From contig NZ_CP066308.1 of assembly GCF_016406105.1 (NCBI RefSeq), positions 4,190,501 through 4,254,500 of the forward strand: DNA of 64,000 nt, read 5' to 3'. The notes below the pieces were generated by a model. It saw nothing but the letters and a program-made list of their open reading frames with translations, had not been told where the DNA came from and did not search any database. Numbering within the stretch: the stretch's first letter is position 1; each line of letters opens with the position of its first letter. Both the position numbers and the translations under genes were made by a program. This stretch comes from Brevibacillus composti. Lineage in GTDB: Bacteria; Bacillota; Bacilli; Brevibacillales; Brevibacillaceae. Below, piece by piece: positions 26,474-34,804 of this stretch.

Positions 26474-26746
26474 ATGCCCATGCAGCTGGCCGCGCAAGGC
26501 ATCGTCCCTGGCGGCAGCAAGTCGAATTACCGCTGGGTAGGAGACCGCGTCCGTTTTCCGGAAGAGCTGGACGAAATCCATCGCCTGATTCTGTGTGACG
26601 CTGTCACCTCCGGCGGCCTGCTGATCAGCCTGCCGGCCGCGGACGCCGAGCGCTTGCTGGAAAAACTGCACGCAGCCGGAGTGGAGTGGGCCCGCATCAT
26701 CGCCGAGGTCACGGACGAACATCCCGGGCAGATTGTTGTGGAATAG
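26474..26746 (+). pseudogene. selD: C-terminal remnant of selenide, water dikinase
   Basis: A frame of 90 residues reads MPMQLAAQGIVPGGS, then CDAVTSGGLLISLPAADAER and ends in a short beta strand. This is the order and spacing of the last quarter of SelD, the enzyme that makes selenophosphate. The remaining three quarters, including the catalytic N-terminus, are absent, and the sequence upstream is the divergent promoter region of the M29 gene. I see no other selenoprotein genes here. It is probably a decay product. Confidence 0.7.
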
Positions 26747-26792
26747 CGGAAAATCAGAACCATGCGAATAGGAAAAAAAAGCAAAAAAATCC

Positions 26793-26822
26793 TTGCATTT
26801 TTTCCTGTAGGTAGAGTATTCT
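26793..26822 (+). promoter_or_regulatory. Promoter of the attenuated MFS exporter
   Basis: TTGCAT (26793-26798), an 18-bp spacer and TATTCT (26817-26822). A start near 26830 would give a leader of about 500 nt before the exporter gene. Confidence 0.55.
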
Positions 26823-26874
26823 AGTCAACAAGAGTTGATCTGAAAAAAATTTTTAAAGACAGGAGAGCTGGTTC

Positions 26875-26904
26875 ATGGTAATCACTGTAGTTTCTCAGAT
26901 TTAG
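26875..26904 (+). CDS. Nine-codon leader peptide
   Basis: ATG 26875 with AGGAG nine bases upstream opens a frame encoding MVITVVSQI and a TAG stop. It sits at the head of a long structured leader that contains an intrinsic terminator before the MFS gene. This is the arrangement of ribosome-stalling leader peptides in front of antibiotic-resistance genes. The peptide itself does not match one I know. Confidence 0.55.
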   Translation: MVITVVSQI

Positions 26905-27329
26905 ATTGGGGACCTTATCGAGGGTCCCGACCCTTGATCATACCCTATCTGAATGCTAGAAGCTGCAGGATGCCTGAACCGCTTCCGTCTTTTCCGATAT
27001 GGGACTCCGGTGGAGAATCGAGTCGCTTTATTGTCGATTCTGCCTACGGGATACGTGTCGTTTCTTTCCGCGTACCCGAATCCCCAGTCCCGCCGTATCT
27101 CGACGAAAAGCGCAAGTGGATGAGGCCCCTTTCTCCTCCCCTTGTGCTTTTTTTGTATTCCCCGAAGGCGGGACGGGATGGCGCAGGCCGAATGTCGCAA
27201 CCGGTGAGAGCCTGGTGCAGACGACAAACGCCCCCGGACGAGCGGTGCGGCGGTGACGGCACCTGCAGCAGACGACAACGACAAGCCTTGCCAAATTTGA
27301 ATTCTCAACAGATCGGAGGAACCCTGGTC
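26905..27329 (+). promoter_or_regulatory. Structured leader RNA (attenuator region) of the MFS exporter
   Basis: Just after the leader-peptide stop, GGGACC (26909-26914) can pair with GGTCCC (26923-26928). An overlapping alternative, AGGGTC with GACCCT (26921-26934), excludes the first hairpin. Further down AGAATCGA and TCGATTCT (about 27013-27041) form another stem, followed by the terminator at 27108-27154. The remainder to the exporter ribosome site is about 170 bp without a coding frame I would trust. I did not recognise a known riboswitch class. Confidence 0.55.
27108..27154 (+). terminator. Attenuator terminator inside the MFS leader
   Basis: AAGCGCAAG (27108-27116) pairs with CTTGTGCTT (27141-27149), with an inner GAGG/CCTC stem, followed by a run of T. 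It precedes the exporter start codon by 175 bp, so transcripts must read through it. Confidence 0.7.
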
Positions 27330-28595
27330 ATGTATTGGCGTTCATGGGACCTGAATTTAAAAGTTCGCTTGTTTGGCGAATTGATCACACATACATTTTT
27401 TTGGATGTACTTTCCTTTCATGGCTCTTTACTTTAGCGATGTCTTCGGCAAAAATGTGGCCGGACTGCTGCTGACGATCCCGCCCTTGCTCGGCATTTTT
27501 TCCAATCTGGCCGGAGGATACCTGGCGGACCGGATTGGGCGGAGAAAGACGATGCTGTTTTCGATTTCGCTGTCCACAGTCATGTTTGCCCTGTTTGCCT
27601 TTTCACCGTCGCCCTGGATCGACTACATTGCATTTATCGGCATCGGGATGGCCGGGTCGATGTTTTGGCCGGCCAGCTCGGCGATGGTGGCCGACCTGAC
27701 GACAGAGGAGGAGCGCCGCGTCGTCTTCGCCACCTTTTACACGGCCATGAACATCGGGGTGGTGCTCGGACCGGTGCTCGGCTCGATCTTTTTCGTGCAC
27801 TACCGCTTTGAACTGCTGCTGGTCTGTACGATTATGGAGCTGGTGTACGCGATTGCCATTTTCTTTTTGATCAAAGAGACCCTTCCCTCGCTTGTCGGAA
27901 AGACGGAGGAAAGCGGACCGCCGCCGCGTTTTTCGCTGAAGGAGCAGTTCCGAAGCTACACCGTTATTTTTCAAGACAAACCATTTGCGATCTACATCCT
28001 GGCCGGCATCCTGGTCGCCATCGCTTTCATGCAGCTGGATTTGTACATGGCCCTCTATGTCAAAGAGAATGTCCACAACCAGCCGCTCGTCTGGTGGGGC
28101 GACTGGTCCTTCTCCATCGGGGGCACATCGGCCTTTGGCTGGCTGATGGGACTGAACGGCTTGCTCGTCGTCTTGTTCACGCTGCCCGTCACCCGCTGGT
28201 TCCGTAACTGGAGCGACCAAAGCAGCCTGATCCTGTCGTCCGTTCTATACGGCTTTGGCTTTTTCCTGATGGCGTTCACCGTTAACATCTGGCTGCTGTT
28301 CGGCTGTATGTTCATTCTCACCATGGGCGAACTGATTCGCACCCCCGTGGCGCAGAGCTTTATCAGCAAGTACGCGCCCGAAGATGCGCGGGGCCAGTAC
28401 ATGGGCGCCTCTTCCCTGCAGTTTTCCATCGGCCGGTTTATTGCGCCGCTGGCAATCGGACTGTCGCAATGGGTAGCGCCGCTCGGCGTGTTTTCGATCA
28501 TTCTCGGGCTTTCGCTGCTGAGTGCGCTCTTGTATGTGTACATGTTCCGGTTGATTCCCCCGATAAAAAATGAGGTCTTAGAGAAAGTGAATTAA
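27330..28595 (+). CDS. MFS exporter controlled by a leader peptide
   Basis: A 421-residue major facilitator protein with about 12 hydrophobic segments. The helix 2-3 loop reads GGYLADRIGRRKTML, the classic family motif. The start ATG 27330 follows GGAGGA by 9 bases; the frame is open further upstream through the leader, but that part has no start with a ribosome site. A long leader with a peptide and a terminator precedes it, pointing to induction by a translation inhibitor. The drug is unknown. The ISL3-type element begins about 45 bp downstream. Confidence 0.87.
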   Translation: MYWRSWDLNLKVRLFGELITHTFFWMYFPFMALYFSDVFGKNVAGLLLTIPPLLGIFSNLAGGYLADRIGRRKTMLFSISLSTVMFALFAFSPSPWIDYIAFIGIGMAGSMFWPASSAMVADLTTEEERRVVFATFYTAMNIGVVLGPVLGSIFFVHYRFELLLVCTIMELVYAIAIFFLIKETLPSLVGKTEESGPPPRFSLKEQFRSYTVIFQDKPFAIYILAGILVAIAFMQLDLYMALYVKENVHNQPLVWWGDWSFSIGGTSAFGWLMGLNGLLVVLFTLPVTRWFRNWSDQSSLILSSVLYGFGFFLMAFTVNIWLLFGCMFILTMGELIRTPVAQSFISKYAPEDARGQYMGASSLQFSIGRFIAPLAIGLSQWVAPLGVFSIILGLSLLSALLYVYMFRLIPPIKNEVLEKVN

Positions 28596-28639
28596 GTACT
28601 AGTATACTGTGGATAGGAATAACATTTTTCCCATTTTTT

Positions 28640-29981
28640 GATTCATCACCATAACCCGTGCTAGACATTGAAAAAACGCAGATGTTCCTCTATCGTGGGA
28701 GTTGTCGAGACAACCACTGAAAAGGAGGAAATCTGCGTTGTGCCTTGATTTTAGCACAGACTTTATCGGACTTCCATCATTCCATCTCACACATTGGGAA
28801 AAAACAAAGGAAACGGATTGGATCGCTGTTCTGGAACCGAATTCTGCCTGTCATCTTTGTCCGATCTGCCTCCGAGCCAGTACCAACCATGCCCGTCCTG
28901 GACGGCGTATTCTTCGTCATCGTTTCGTTCCTTCTTGGGGGACCGTCTGGGTATCCGTTCCCGTGTATCGCCAGCGCTGTGCGAGTTGTGTGCTTACATG
29001 GACAGTGGAATGGAACGGTATCCCGCCTCGAGGATCGGTCACCTCTGCATTTCAAGAGATGGCGGTGGATATGTGCCGCAGCCGGGATTTGCTCTCGGTT
29101 GCCAAGCAATTGAGTGTGGCCTACTCGACACTCGAACGCTGGTACTACCAACTGGCCCCCCAACGCCTTGCTCAACCAAAAGAACATGAAGCTCCTGAAG
29201 TGGTCTGTCTGGATGAGTTTGCTCTGCAAAAAGGACATAAGTATGGCGTGAACCTCATGGATGCTCAAACCGGTCATATCTGGCAAGTCACAGAAGGACG
29301 TTCACGTGAACAGGTACGAAACGCGCTACAGCAATGGCCTTTTCGTAAGGCTCCCCATGTAGTTGTCACGGATTTGGCTCCAGGAATGGCTGAAACCGTA
29401 CGTCAGGTCTGGAAGCATACCCTTGTGGTAGCAGATAAATTTCACGTGATCCAGCTTTTCTCTAAAGCGTTGGAAGCTACCCGAAAACGCACTCATGCTC
29501 GTGGAACACATCGTCGGGGCAGACATGAACAACGCCTGCTCCATACGATCCCTGACAAGCTGAAGCCCGAAGAGCTTCAGGAACTGAAGATTTGGTTAGC
29601 AGAAGATCCACATCTGGAACGACTCTACTATGCGCTTCAAGACATAAGAACCGTGTATGCCGTTCAAACCCAAGAGGCAGGGGAGGAAGCGCTTCAGAAA
29701 TGGATTGTCGACCATCTCTATTCTCCGACTCCTGCGGTTCGTTCCATTGCCAAAACGATTGTCCAGTGGCGAGAGCCCATTCAGAATTATTTCTCCTTTC
29801 GGGTAACGAATGCCAAGATTGAAGGGACACACAACAAAGTGAAGGTAATCAAACGAAGAGCCTACGGCTACCGCAATCTAGAGAGATTCAAGATTCGCAT
29901 TAGACTGGAGTGTAAACCGGCTACATAACTACGAAAAACTGCGATAGAGGGAGATCAAGCACGTTTTACGGTGAAGAGCTA
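28640..29981 (+). mobile_element. ISL3-family insertion sequence
   Basis: About 1.34 kb bounded by imperfect inverted repeats of about 28 bp. The left end (28640-28667) reads GATTCATCACCATAACCCGT, the right end in reverse complement AGCTCTTCACCGTAAAACGT; both continue GTGCTnGA, with about 20 of 28 bases identical. A single transposase fills the element. I could not define a clean 8-bp target duplication, so the exact ends may be off by a few bases. Confidence 0.8.
28738..29928 (+). CDS. ISL3-family transposase
   Basis: A 396-residue transposase. It has an N-terminal zinc-finger-like region (CHLCPICL and later QRCASCVLTW), a helix-turn-helix (LLSVAKQLSVAYSTLERWYY) and an RNase-H-like catalytic core: VCLDEFALQKGHKYG carries the first Asp, VVVTDLAPGM the second and the C-terminal TNAKIEGTHNKVKV the Glu. 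I choose TTG 28738 because AAAGGAGG lies 9 bases upstream. Full length and apparently intact. Confidence 0.9.
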   Translation: MCLDFSTDFIGLPSFHLTHWEKTKETDWIAVLEPNSACHLCPICLRASTNHARPGRRILRHRFVPSWGTVWVSVPVYRQRCASCVLTWTVEWNGIPPRGSVTSAFQEMAVDMCRSRDLLSVAKQLSVAYSTLERWYYQLAPQRLAQPKEHEAPEVVCLDEFALQKGHKYGVNLMDAQTGHIWQVTEGRSREQVRNALQQWPFRKAPHVVVTDLAPGMAETVRQVWKHTLVVADKFHVIQLFSKALEATRKRTHARGTHRRGRHEQRLLHTIPDKLKPEELQELKIWLAEDPHLERLYYALQDIRTVYAVQTQEAGEEALQKWIVDHLYSPTPAVRSIAKTIVQWREPIQNYFSFRVTNAKIEGTHNKVKVIKRRAYGYRNLERFKIRIRLECKPAT

Positions 29982-29987
29982 TTTGAT

Positions 29988-30974
29988 TTGAAAAAAGTGT
30001 TGATAACAGTTCTCTTTACTATGCTCATTTCCTCTTCAGTTCTTGCTGCTGGTAACGACGATATTAAAAGAACGAATAGGTATCAATCCATTAAAAATGA
30101 GTTGACTAGTTCTGGTTTGTCAACCGATGAAGCCGAACATTATGCATACTTAACTGAACTCGTAAAAGATATGGAGGAAAGAGGAATAGAGTTTTCACTC
30201 GATCATCAAGCAAATGAAAACTCAATCAATAGTAGACAACCTGATATTACTGACGAATACGTTAATTCTCATCCACGTGAATATAAAGAAAGGATACGCA
30301 AACTAGATAAAGAAGTGTGGAAAAAGGAATTAATTGCTTTGGCACAACAAGAAGACAGGATGGCTGAGGTTCAAAAAATTATTGATAAAGAAAGAAAGAA
30401 AGGAAAACTGAAAGATCACTATGAAGTTAAATTTTCTGATGGTACCGTCTTTTCAGTTAAGTTCGAAACATCAGAAACAGACCCTCAAAGAGCTGAAGAA
30501 ATGTCGAGGGAACTTTTTGCATCGTCATACGAAATTTTACCTCACATTGCCGGTCCGTGGAACTATTCCACGCACATTGACACCCATACAACACCTGATA
30601 GATCGGATCACTATACGACCGGTCCATCTTGGGAATTTAAGCAAGGTATCAGTTATTCCAAGGTTGCTATCGTTCATCACTTCTACCTGAATAACAACAA
30701 TACACCTGGAAATCTATCCGATGACGCCGTAAGCACAAATACACAAGCAACCAGTGGCGCTGCAGCCGGATATGGAGTAGTAAACGTTACAGAGGAACCC
30801 ATTAAGAATACAATTACTTACGCAAAAGGCATTTCCAAATACATTCAATCATACCAACCGGTAACAGCAAAAGTATCCAGCGCATTTTCAGCTAGCTTTT
30901 TAGGACTATCAATGCAGGTGCCTCTGCAAGCTGGAAACAATACGCAATTAGTGAGGTGGAAGGCCCAGGTATAA
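29988..30974 (+). CDS. Exported hypothetical protein, AT-rich gene cut off from its upstream region by an IS
   Basis: I do not recognise this 328-residue protein. It has a clean signal peptide (MKKVLITVLFTMLISSSVLAA), a charged helical middle (about 90-150) and a C-terminal domain of about 150 residues rich in His, Tyr, Thr and Asn (GPWNYSTHIDTHTT, HHFYLNNNN). Codons and base composition are clearly more AT-rich than in neighbouring genes, which suggests transfer. The only start is TTG 29988, seven bases after the end of the ISL3-type element, with no ribosome site. The insertion seems to have removed the original promoter and ribosome site. Confidence 0.6.
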   Translation: MKKVLITVLFTMLISSSVLAAGNDDIKRTNRYQSIKNELTSSGLSTDEAEHYAYLTELVKDMEERGIEFSLDHQANENSINSRQPDITDEYVNSHPREYKERIRKLDKEVWKKELIALAQQEDRMAEVQKIIDKERKKGKLKDHYEVKFSDGTVFSVKFETSETDPQRAEEMSRELFASSYEILPHIAGPWNYSTHIDTHTTPDRSDHYTTGPSWEFKQGISYSKVAIVHHFYLNNNNTPGNLSDDAVSTNTQATSGAAAGYGVVNVTEEPIKNTITYAKGISKYIQSYQPVTAKVSSAFSASFLGLSMQVPLQAGNNTQLVRWKAQV

Positions 30975-31001
30975 TTTACATGTTTGCTGCAATGTATAAA
31001 T

Positions 31002-31029
31002 AAAGGTGGGGGAAACCCCACTTTTATTT
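31002..31029 (+). terminator. Hairpin between the two AT-rich genes
   Basis: AAAGGTGGGG and CCCCACTTTT form a short strong stem with a tight loop, followed by ATTTAA and at once by the AAGGAGG of the next gene. It would act as a terminator of the first gene or reduce read-through into the second. Confidence 0.55.
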
Positions 31030-31047
31030 AAGGAGGAACCATTTTTT

Positions 31048-31623
31048 ATGAACAGTAAAATCCTTTATTCTATACTTGCCTTTCTAGTTTTAGTTGGATG
31101 TCAATCAAATGAGATCAATAACGGTCCCGAATTAACCAACACGATTACGGATACAGATCAGACTCTCGTTACCTTTGTTCATCAAAAAACTAATGAAAAA
31201 ATGGGGTCAAAGGTAGAAGATTTTAAAGTTGTAAAGATATCTTATATTGAGGAACTTGCATTTGGGCAAATTATATTTGAAAATAATGGTGATCTATTTG
31301 AAGGAGCATTTCATGCTGAAAATAGTAATGGTAACTGGGATGTAGTTAATATCGAAATTACCCAAACGGATGTTAAATCACCATTTACGAAATTGCAAGT
31401 GGTTGGTGGGTTACCAGGAAAAGAATCTAATTTTCACATCGTTAGTGGAATCATCCATGATAATCGGATAAAATCCATCCAGATTACCTATCCAAATAAC
31501 GAATCTTCCATATTTATAGTTGACAATAATTATAAATACTACTTCGATGTAAAAATTGGTGTTAACTCGTTCTCAACAATCGTTGCTTATGATAGTAACT
31601 ACAATGAGATCAGCTCTTATTAG
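31048..31623 (+). CDS. Hypothetical lipoprotein
   Basis: A 191-residue exported lipoprotein: MNSKILYSILAFLVLVGC ends in a lipobox cysteine near residue 18. The mature part is rich in Asn, Ile and acidic residues and looks beta-rich (FGQIIFENNGDLFEGAF). ATG 31048 follows AAGGAGG by 11 bases; an in-frame GTG at 31006 would put a hydrophilic leader before the signal and is rejected. As AT-rich as the preceding gene, so the two probably arrived together. No function can be assigned. Confidence 0.72.
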   Translation: MNSKILYSILAFLVLVGCQSNEINNGPELTNTITDTDQTLVTFVHQKTNEKMGSKVEDFKVVKISYIEELAFGQIIFENNGDLFEGAFHAENSNGNWDVVNIEITQTDVKSPFTKLQVVGGLPGKESNFHIVSGIIHDNRIKSIQITYPNNESSIFIVDNNYKYYFDVKIGVNSFSTIVAYDSNYNEISSY

Positions 31624-31669
31624 CTGAAGTAATTGAGCAATAGAGAGCGTAAAAAGGTTTGTGTAAATG

Positions 31670-31905
31670 GTTAAACTTCCCATTCCGTCCCCGCCTGTCT
31701 TGTAAAGCCGCCTGTCCATCTCTCTCATACTTCTTTAGAGTACAGATTTCCAAACAGTTCCATTCCGTACAACTCATACCAATGCCACCATGTCACTAAT
31801 AGGTTTTCACACTGATGTTAAACATTTGAGCGGTTTCCTGTACCTAATTCCAATTGTTGTATGATAGCTATCTTCTCTCTAGCGTTATATTCATTTTTTG
31901 GACAT
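31670..31905 (-). pseudogene. Decayed IS3-family OrfA transposase
   Basis: Three reading frames on the minus strand carry successive pieces of one IS3-type OrfA: ATG 31905 followed after a one-base shift by EYNAREKIAIIQQLELGTGN, then LVTWWHWYELYGME, then LKKYERDGQAALQDRRGRNG. Together they give the usual helix-turn-helix and Arg-Arg-Gly-Arg tail of such proteins, broken by at least two frameshifts. No OrfB is present. Nothing else is seen between 31624 and 32003 apart from the hairpin at 31909-31964. Confidence 0.6.
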
Positions 31906-31908
31906 AAA

Positions 31909-31964
31909 GTGCTCCCCTTCAAGCAGTGGTTTATTTTTTGAACCTGCTACTTAAAGGGGAGCAT
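31909..31964. repeat. Long imperfect inverted repeat at the edge of the IS3 remnant
   Basis: GTGCTCCCCTT pairs with AAGGGGAGCAT, and inside it AAGCAG-GGTT pairs with AACC-TGCT, giving a stem of about 20 bp around an AT-rich loop. There is no T-run, so it is unlikely to be a terminator; it may be an end of the decayed element. Confidence 0.5.
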
Positions 31965-32003
31965 ATCAGCTTAGGGGCAGCTTTACTTTTTGCATGAAGA
32001 CCT

Positions 32004-34781
32004 TTACTTGTTCACCGGCATGGCTTCCGGCAGCATATACTCGGTTTGATCAAACTTCCCTTTCATCCATTTGTACGTGTCGTCATAGATGGCGCGGATC
32101 GCCGGATCTTGACTTCTCACCGCTTCCAAGAGGGTCTTGGATCCGAAATAGTACGCGTGGATGTTGTTCTTGTCCATGCCGTAGTTATGCGCGGCGATCA
32201 GTTGGTTGTAGTAGAGCTGGTAGAACTTCGGATCGCGGTACATCCGCTCGTCCCCTTCGATCTCCACATCCATCCCGTACTTCTGAATCACTTCCAGCGT
32301 GCCCTCGATCCGGTCGAGCGGAACGGGCTTGTCCGAGTAATAGCTCGGCTGCAGGAATGCGACATCGAAATAGAGGGATTTCCACTCGCTCAAGCCCGGC
32401 GCTCCAAAATACGGAATCCAGTAGTAACGCAGGGCGTCCGCATGCACCATCCGGCCCATGTTGCGAATCAGCTCCCGCTCTTTGGGGGCGCTGTCTTCCA
32501 CCAGCTCATGGAACCAATAGATGCCCTCCAGCCGCAAATACTGGTATCCCGCCTGATCCCAGCGCTTTTTCAATTCGCTGTAGTACCACTCCAGGGCCTG
32601 TTTGCGGTTCTGGTACGCTTTTTCCTCGCCCACATGCTTGGCGGAGAAGGAGAGCGACTCTTTATCCGGAGCCAGCTTGCCAAAGTCGGTCTGCGCCGAA
32701 TTCGGGTAGGGTAAGGCCAAGACCACATTCTCGACAATCGGCGTCGTGTACAAGGTACCATACAGCCGATTAAATTCGCGCATCGCGTCGTTCAGGGCTT
32801 CCAACTGCTGGCGGGAGCCGAACAGATCCCGCAGATAAGCCTGCCACTTTTCCTTGGTGGCCGGCATGGTCTGGTACGGCAGAAACAGGACCGTGTCGAA
32901 CATCTGGTCACGCATATAGCCGTCCTTGGTCCGATAGCCGACCATCGGGAGGAAATCCTCTTTCGTCCATGTCCCCCGCTCGCCATGATCGCCCGTGTAG
33001 GCGAGCAGCATGTTTTCCACACGGCGGACGGACTTCTTTTCTACCAGTGTCTCGGTCTGGTTGGCAAACGGCAGGAGCACAGGTGCGGCACTACGCTGTT
33101 TGCCGTCTCTCCCCCAGATCTCCAGCTGTCTGGCAAAGGCAAACACCTTCACCGGGAAGGAAACGCGCACATAGCGAGTCTCTACCTGCGGCAGCGTGAC
33201 AGCCAGCGTCCGCTCCAGAGCAGCCTCTTCCGCCTGGGAGACGTCATGTCTGGCTTTTCCAGCGAAATACCAGGCTTTTCCGTCTGGAGAAACCTCGACG
33301 TCCATCCACTCCGGAATCGTGATCCCCGAGCTTTTGGCATGTCTGAACGTGAGCGTCACCCGCTCCAGCTGCTTGACCTCCGGCAATGCGACCATCACCT
33401 TGCGGCCAAATTGCCGATTGTAGCCGGTCCAGGTCTCCGAGGGCGTGACCAAACCGCCGACCGGACCGGGATACTGCTTCTCCACTTCACGGAAGTAGGC
33501 ATCCTCCTTGCCGAAGGGTTTGACAGAGGTGAAGCTGCCCGGCGCCAGATTGATCAGTTCATCCGCAGCCGCATCGGCATCGCTCTCTTCGGTCGCGGCT
33601 GTCTTCTCTTCGCCGGAGACAGCCTCGGCAGTACCGGGGTCTTCCTCATCTGCAACGGTTGCTTTGCTGTTTTCGGTGTCGCCTTCACTGGCGGCAGTCG
33701 CATTGCTGCTGCCGGTTCCGTCCTCACTAGCGTCAGTTGTTTTGCTGCTGCCGTTGTCTGCCCCACCGGCCGCAGTCTCCTGACGAGTATCAGCCTGCTC
33801 GGCAGGCGCTTTTTCCGCCGGGGCAGCCGTAATCTCCACGGGGATGGTGATCGAGCGCAGACCCACCGTAACCGTCAGTATGCCTTTGCCCGGCGTCGGC
33901 CCCGCTACAAAGGTGCCGTCCGGCATCATCGCGCCGAGAGCCGGACGGTCAAAGGCGAATACCGGCGTAAACGGCAAGGCTCCCCCAGTCGGGCGGGTAA
34001 CCTCCACTTTTTCGCTGGTGCCGGCCATGACGGTCAGCTTCGTCTTATCGACACGAAAATCGACCTTTTCAGCCAGCTGATACCGCGCTTGCCAGATACG
34101 CTCGGCAATGATGGCGGCATCCCCTCGGGTCACCTGTCCCTGGGGGCGGAACATTCCGTTTGCCCCTTTCATCCAGCCTTGGGCGGTGACAGAAGCGACA
34201 GCCTCTCTGGCGTATTCGGCGATCTCCTTCCGATCGGCGTAGGTTTCCTGCCGGGCTACCTGTTTGGGCCCGCTTCCCGCCTTCCACAGCCTGTCCAGAA
34301 TGACGGCCATTTCCTGCCGGGTCAAAGCGTCCCGCGCTCCCAGCGTGCCGTCGCTGCGTCCGTTCAGCACGCCGAGCTCGGTCAATCCGTATATATAGGG
34401 CGCATAGGGGCTGTCGACGGAGACATCCGTGTACTTCTCCTCTTTGGGCCGCTTCGGCTGGACACCCATCGCCTTGGACAGCAGCACAAAGACATCTTGG
34501 CGGGAGATGGGCTCCTGCGGCCGATATTGATCTCCCCCTTGCCCGCTGATCAAGCGAAGCGCTGCCAGACGATTGACGGCATCCCGCGCGTAGCTGTTCC
34601 CCAGATCGGTAAAGGCAATCGTCTCCTCTTCCGGAAGCGGCTGCGGCTCAATCTGCTGGCTGTCTTCCGGTCCCGGCGGCAGAGCAGCGGCAGGTTCTGT
34701 CGCCGCAAATGCCGAGCCGGTCATCAGGGAAAAGGACAAAAGCGCCGTAAGCACCCTCCCTGCCGTACGTGTCACACCCAT
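32004..34781 (-). CDS. SLH-domain protein with C-terminal DUF4855
   Basis: A 925-residue surface protein. ATG 34781 lies 7 bases after GGAGG and opens a signal peptide (MGVTRTAGRVLTALLSFSLM). Three S-layer-homology repeats follow (FTDLGNSYARDAVNRL; YTDVSVDSPYAPYIYGL; YADRKEIAEYAREAV), then a bacterial Ig-like domain, a linker made of four 13-residue repeats, and a large C-terminal DUF4855 domain, recognised by KNNIHAYYFGSKTLLEAV and related blocks. Anchored to the wall polymer by the SLH part. DUF4855 has no proven activity; a glycan-related role is a guess. Confidence 0.83.
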   Translation of the reverse strand: MGVTRTAGRVLTALLSFSLMTGSAFAATEPAAALPPGPEDSQQIEPQPLPEEETIAFTDLGNSYARDAVNRLAALRLISGQGGDQYRPQEPISRQDVFVLLSKAMGVQPKRPKEEKYTDVSVDSPYAPYIYGLTELGVLNGRSDGTLGARDALTRQEMAVILDRLWKAGSGPKQVARQETYADRKEIAEYAREAVASVTAQGWMKGANGMFRPQGQVTRGDAAIIAERIWQARYQLAEKVDFRVDKTKLTVMAGTSEKVEVTRPTGGALPFTPVFAFDRPALGAMMPDGTFVAGPTPGKGILTVTVGLRSITIPVEITAAPAEKAPAEQADTRQETAAGGADNGSSKTTDASEDGTGSSNATAASEGDTENSKATVADEEDPGTAEAVSGEEKTAATEESDADAAADELINLAPGSFTSVKPFGKEDAYFREVEKQYPGPVGGLVTPSETWTGYNRQFGRKVMVALPEVKQLERVTLTFRHAKSSGITIPEWMDVEVSPDGKAWYFAGKARHDVSQAEEAALERTLAVTLPQVETRYVRVSFPVKVFAFARQLEIWGRDGKQRSAAPVLLPFANQTETLVEKKSVRRVENMLLAYTGDHGERGTWTKEDFLPMVGYRTKDGYMRDQMFDTVLFLPYQTMPATKEKWQAYLRDLFGSRQQLEALNDAMREFNRLYGTLYTTPIVENVVLALPYPNSAQTDFGKLAPDKESLSFSAKHVGEEKAYQNRKQALEWYYSELKKRWDQAGYQYLRLEGIYWFHELVEDSAPKERELIRNMGRMVHADALRYYWIPYFGAPGLSEWKSLYFDVAFLQPSYYSDKPVPLDRIEGTLEVIQKYGMDVEIEGDERMYRDPKFYQLYYNQLIAAHNYGMDKNNIHAYYFGSKTLLEAVRSQDPAIRAIYDDTYKWMKGKFDQTEYMLPEAMPVNK
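33597..33752 (-). repeat. Four 39-bp tandem repeats coding a surface-protein linker
   Basis: The coding strand repeats a 39-bp unit four times, giving GSSKTTDASEDGT, GSSNATAASEGDT, ENSKATVADEEDP and GTAEAVSGEEKTA. The first two units are most alike. Acidic, Ser/Thr/Ala-rich spacer between the Ig-like and DUF4855 regions. Confidence 0.7.
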
Positions 34782-34804
34782 GTTTTCTCCTCCATTTTCT
34801 CCTT

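Noticed and set aside
26934-27329. N-terminal extension of the MFS exporter into the leader
   Set aside because: The frame is open but crosses an intrinsic terminator, has no start with a ribosome site and is not hydrophobic or family-like.
27603-28543. Overlapping minus-strand frames in the MFS exporter
   Set aside because: Mirror frames of a membrane protein gene, without starts or motifs.
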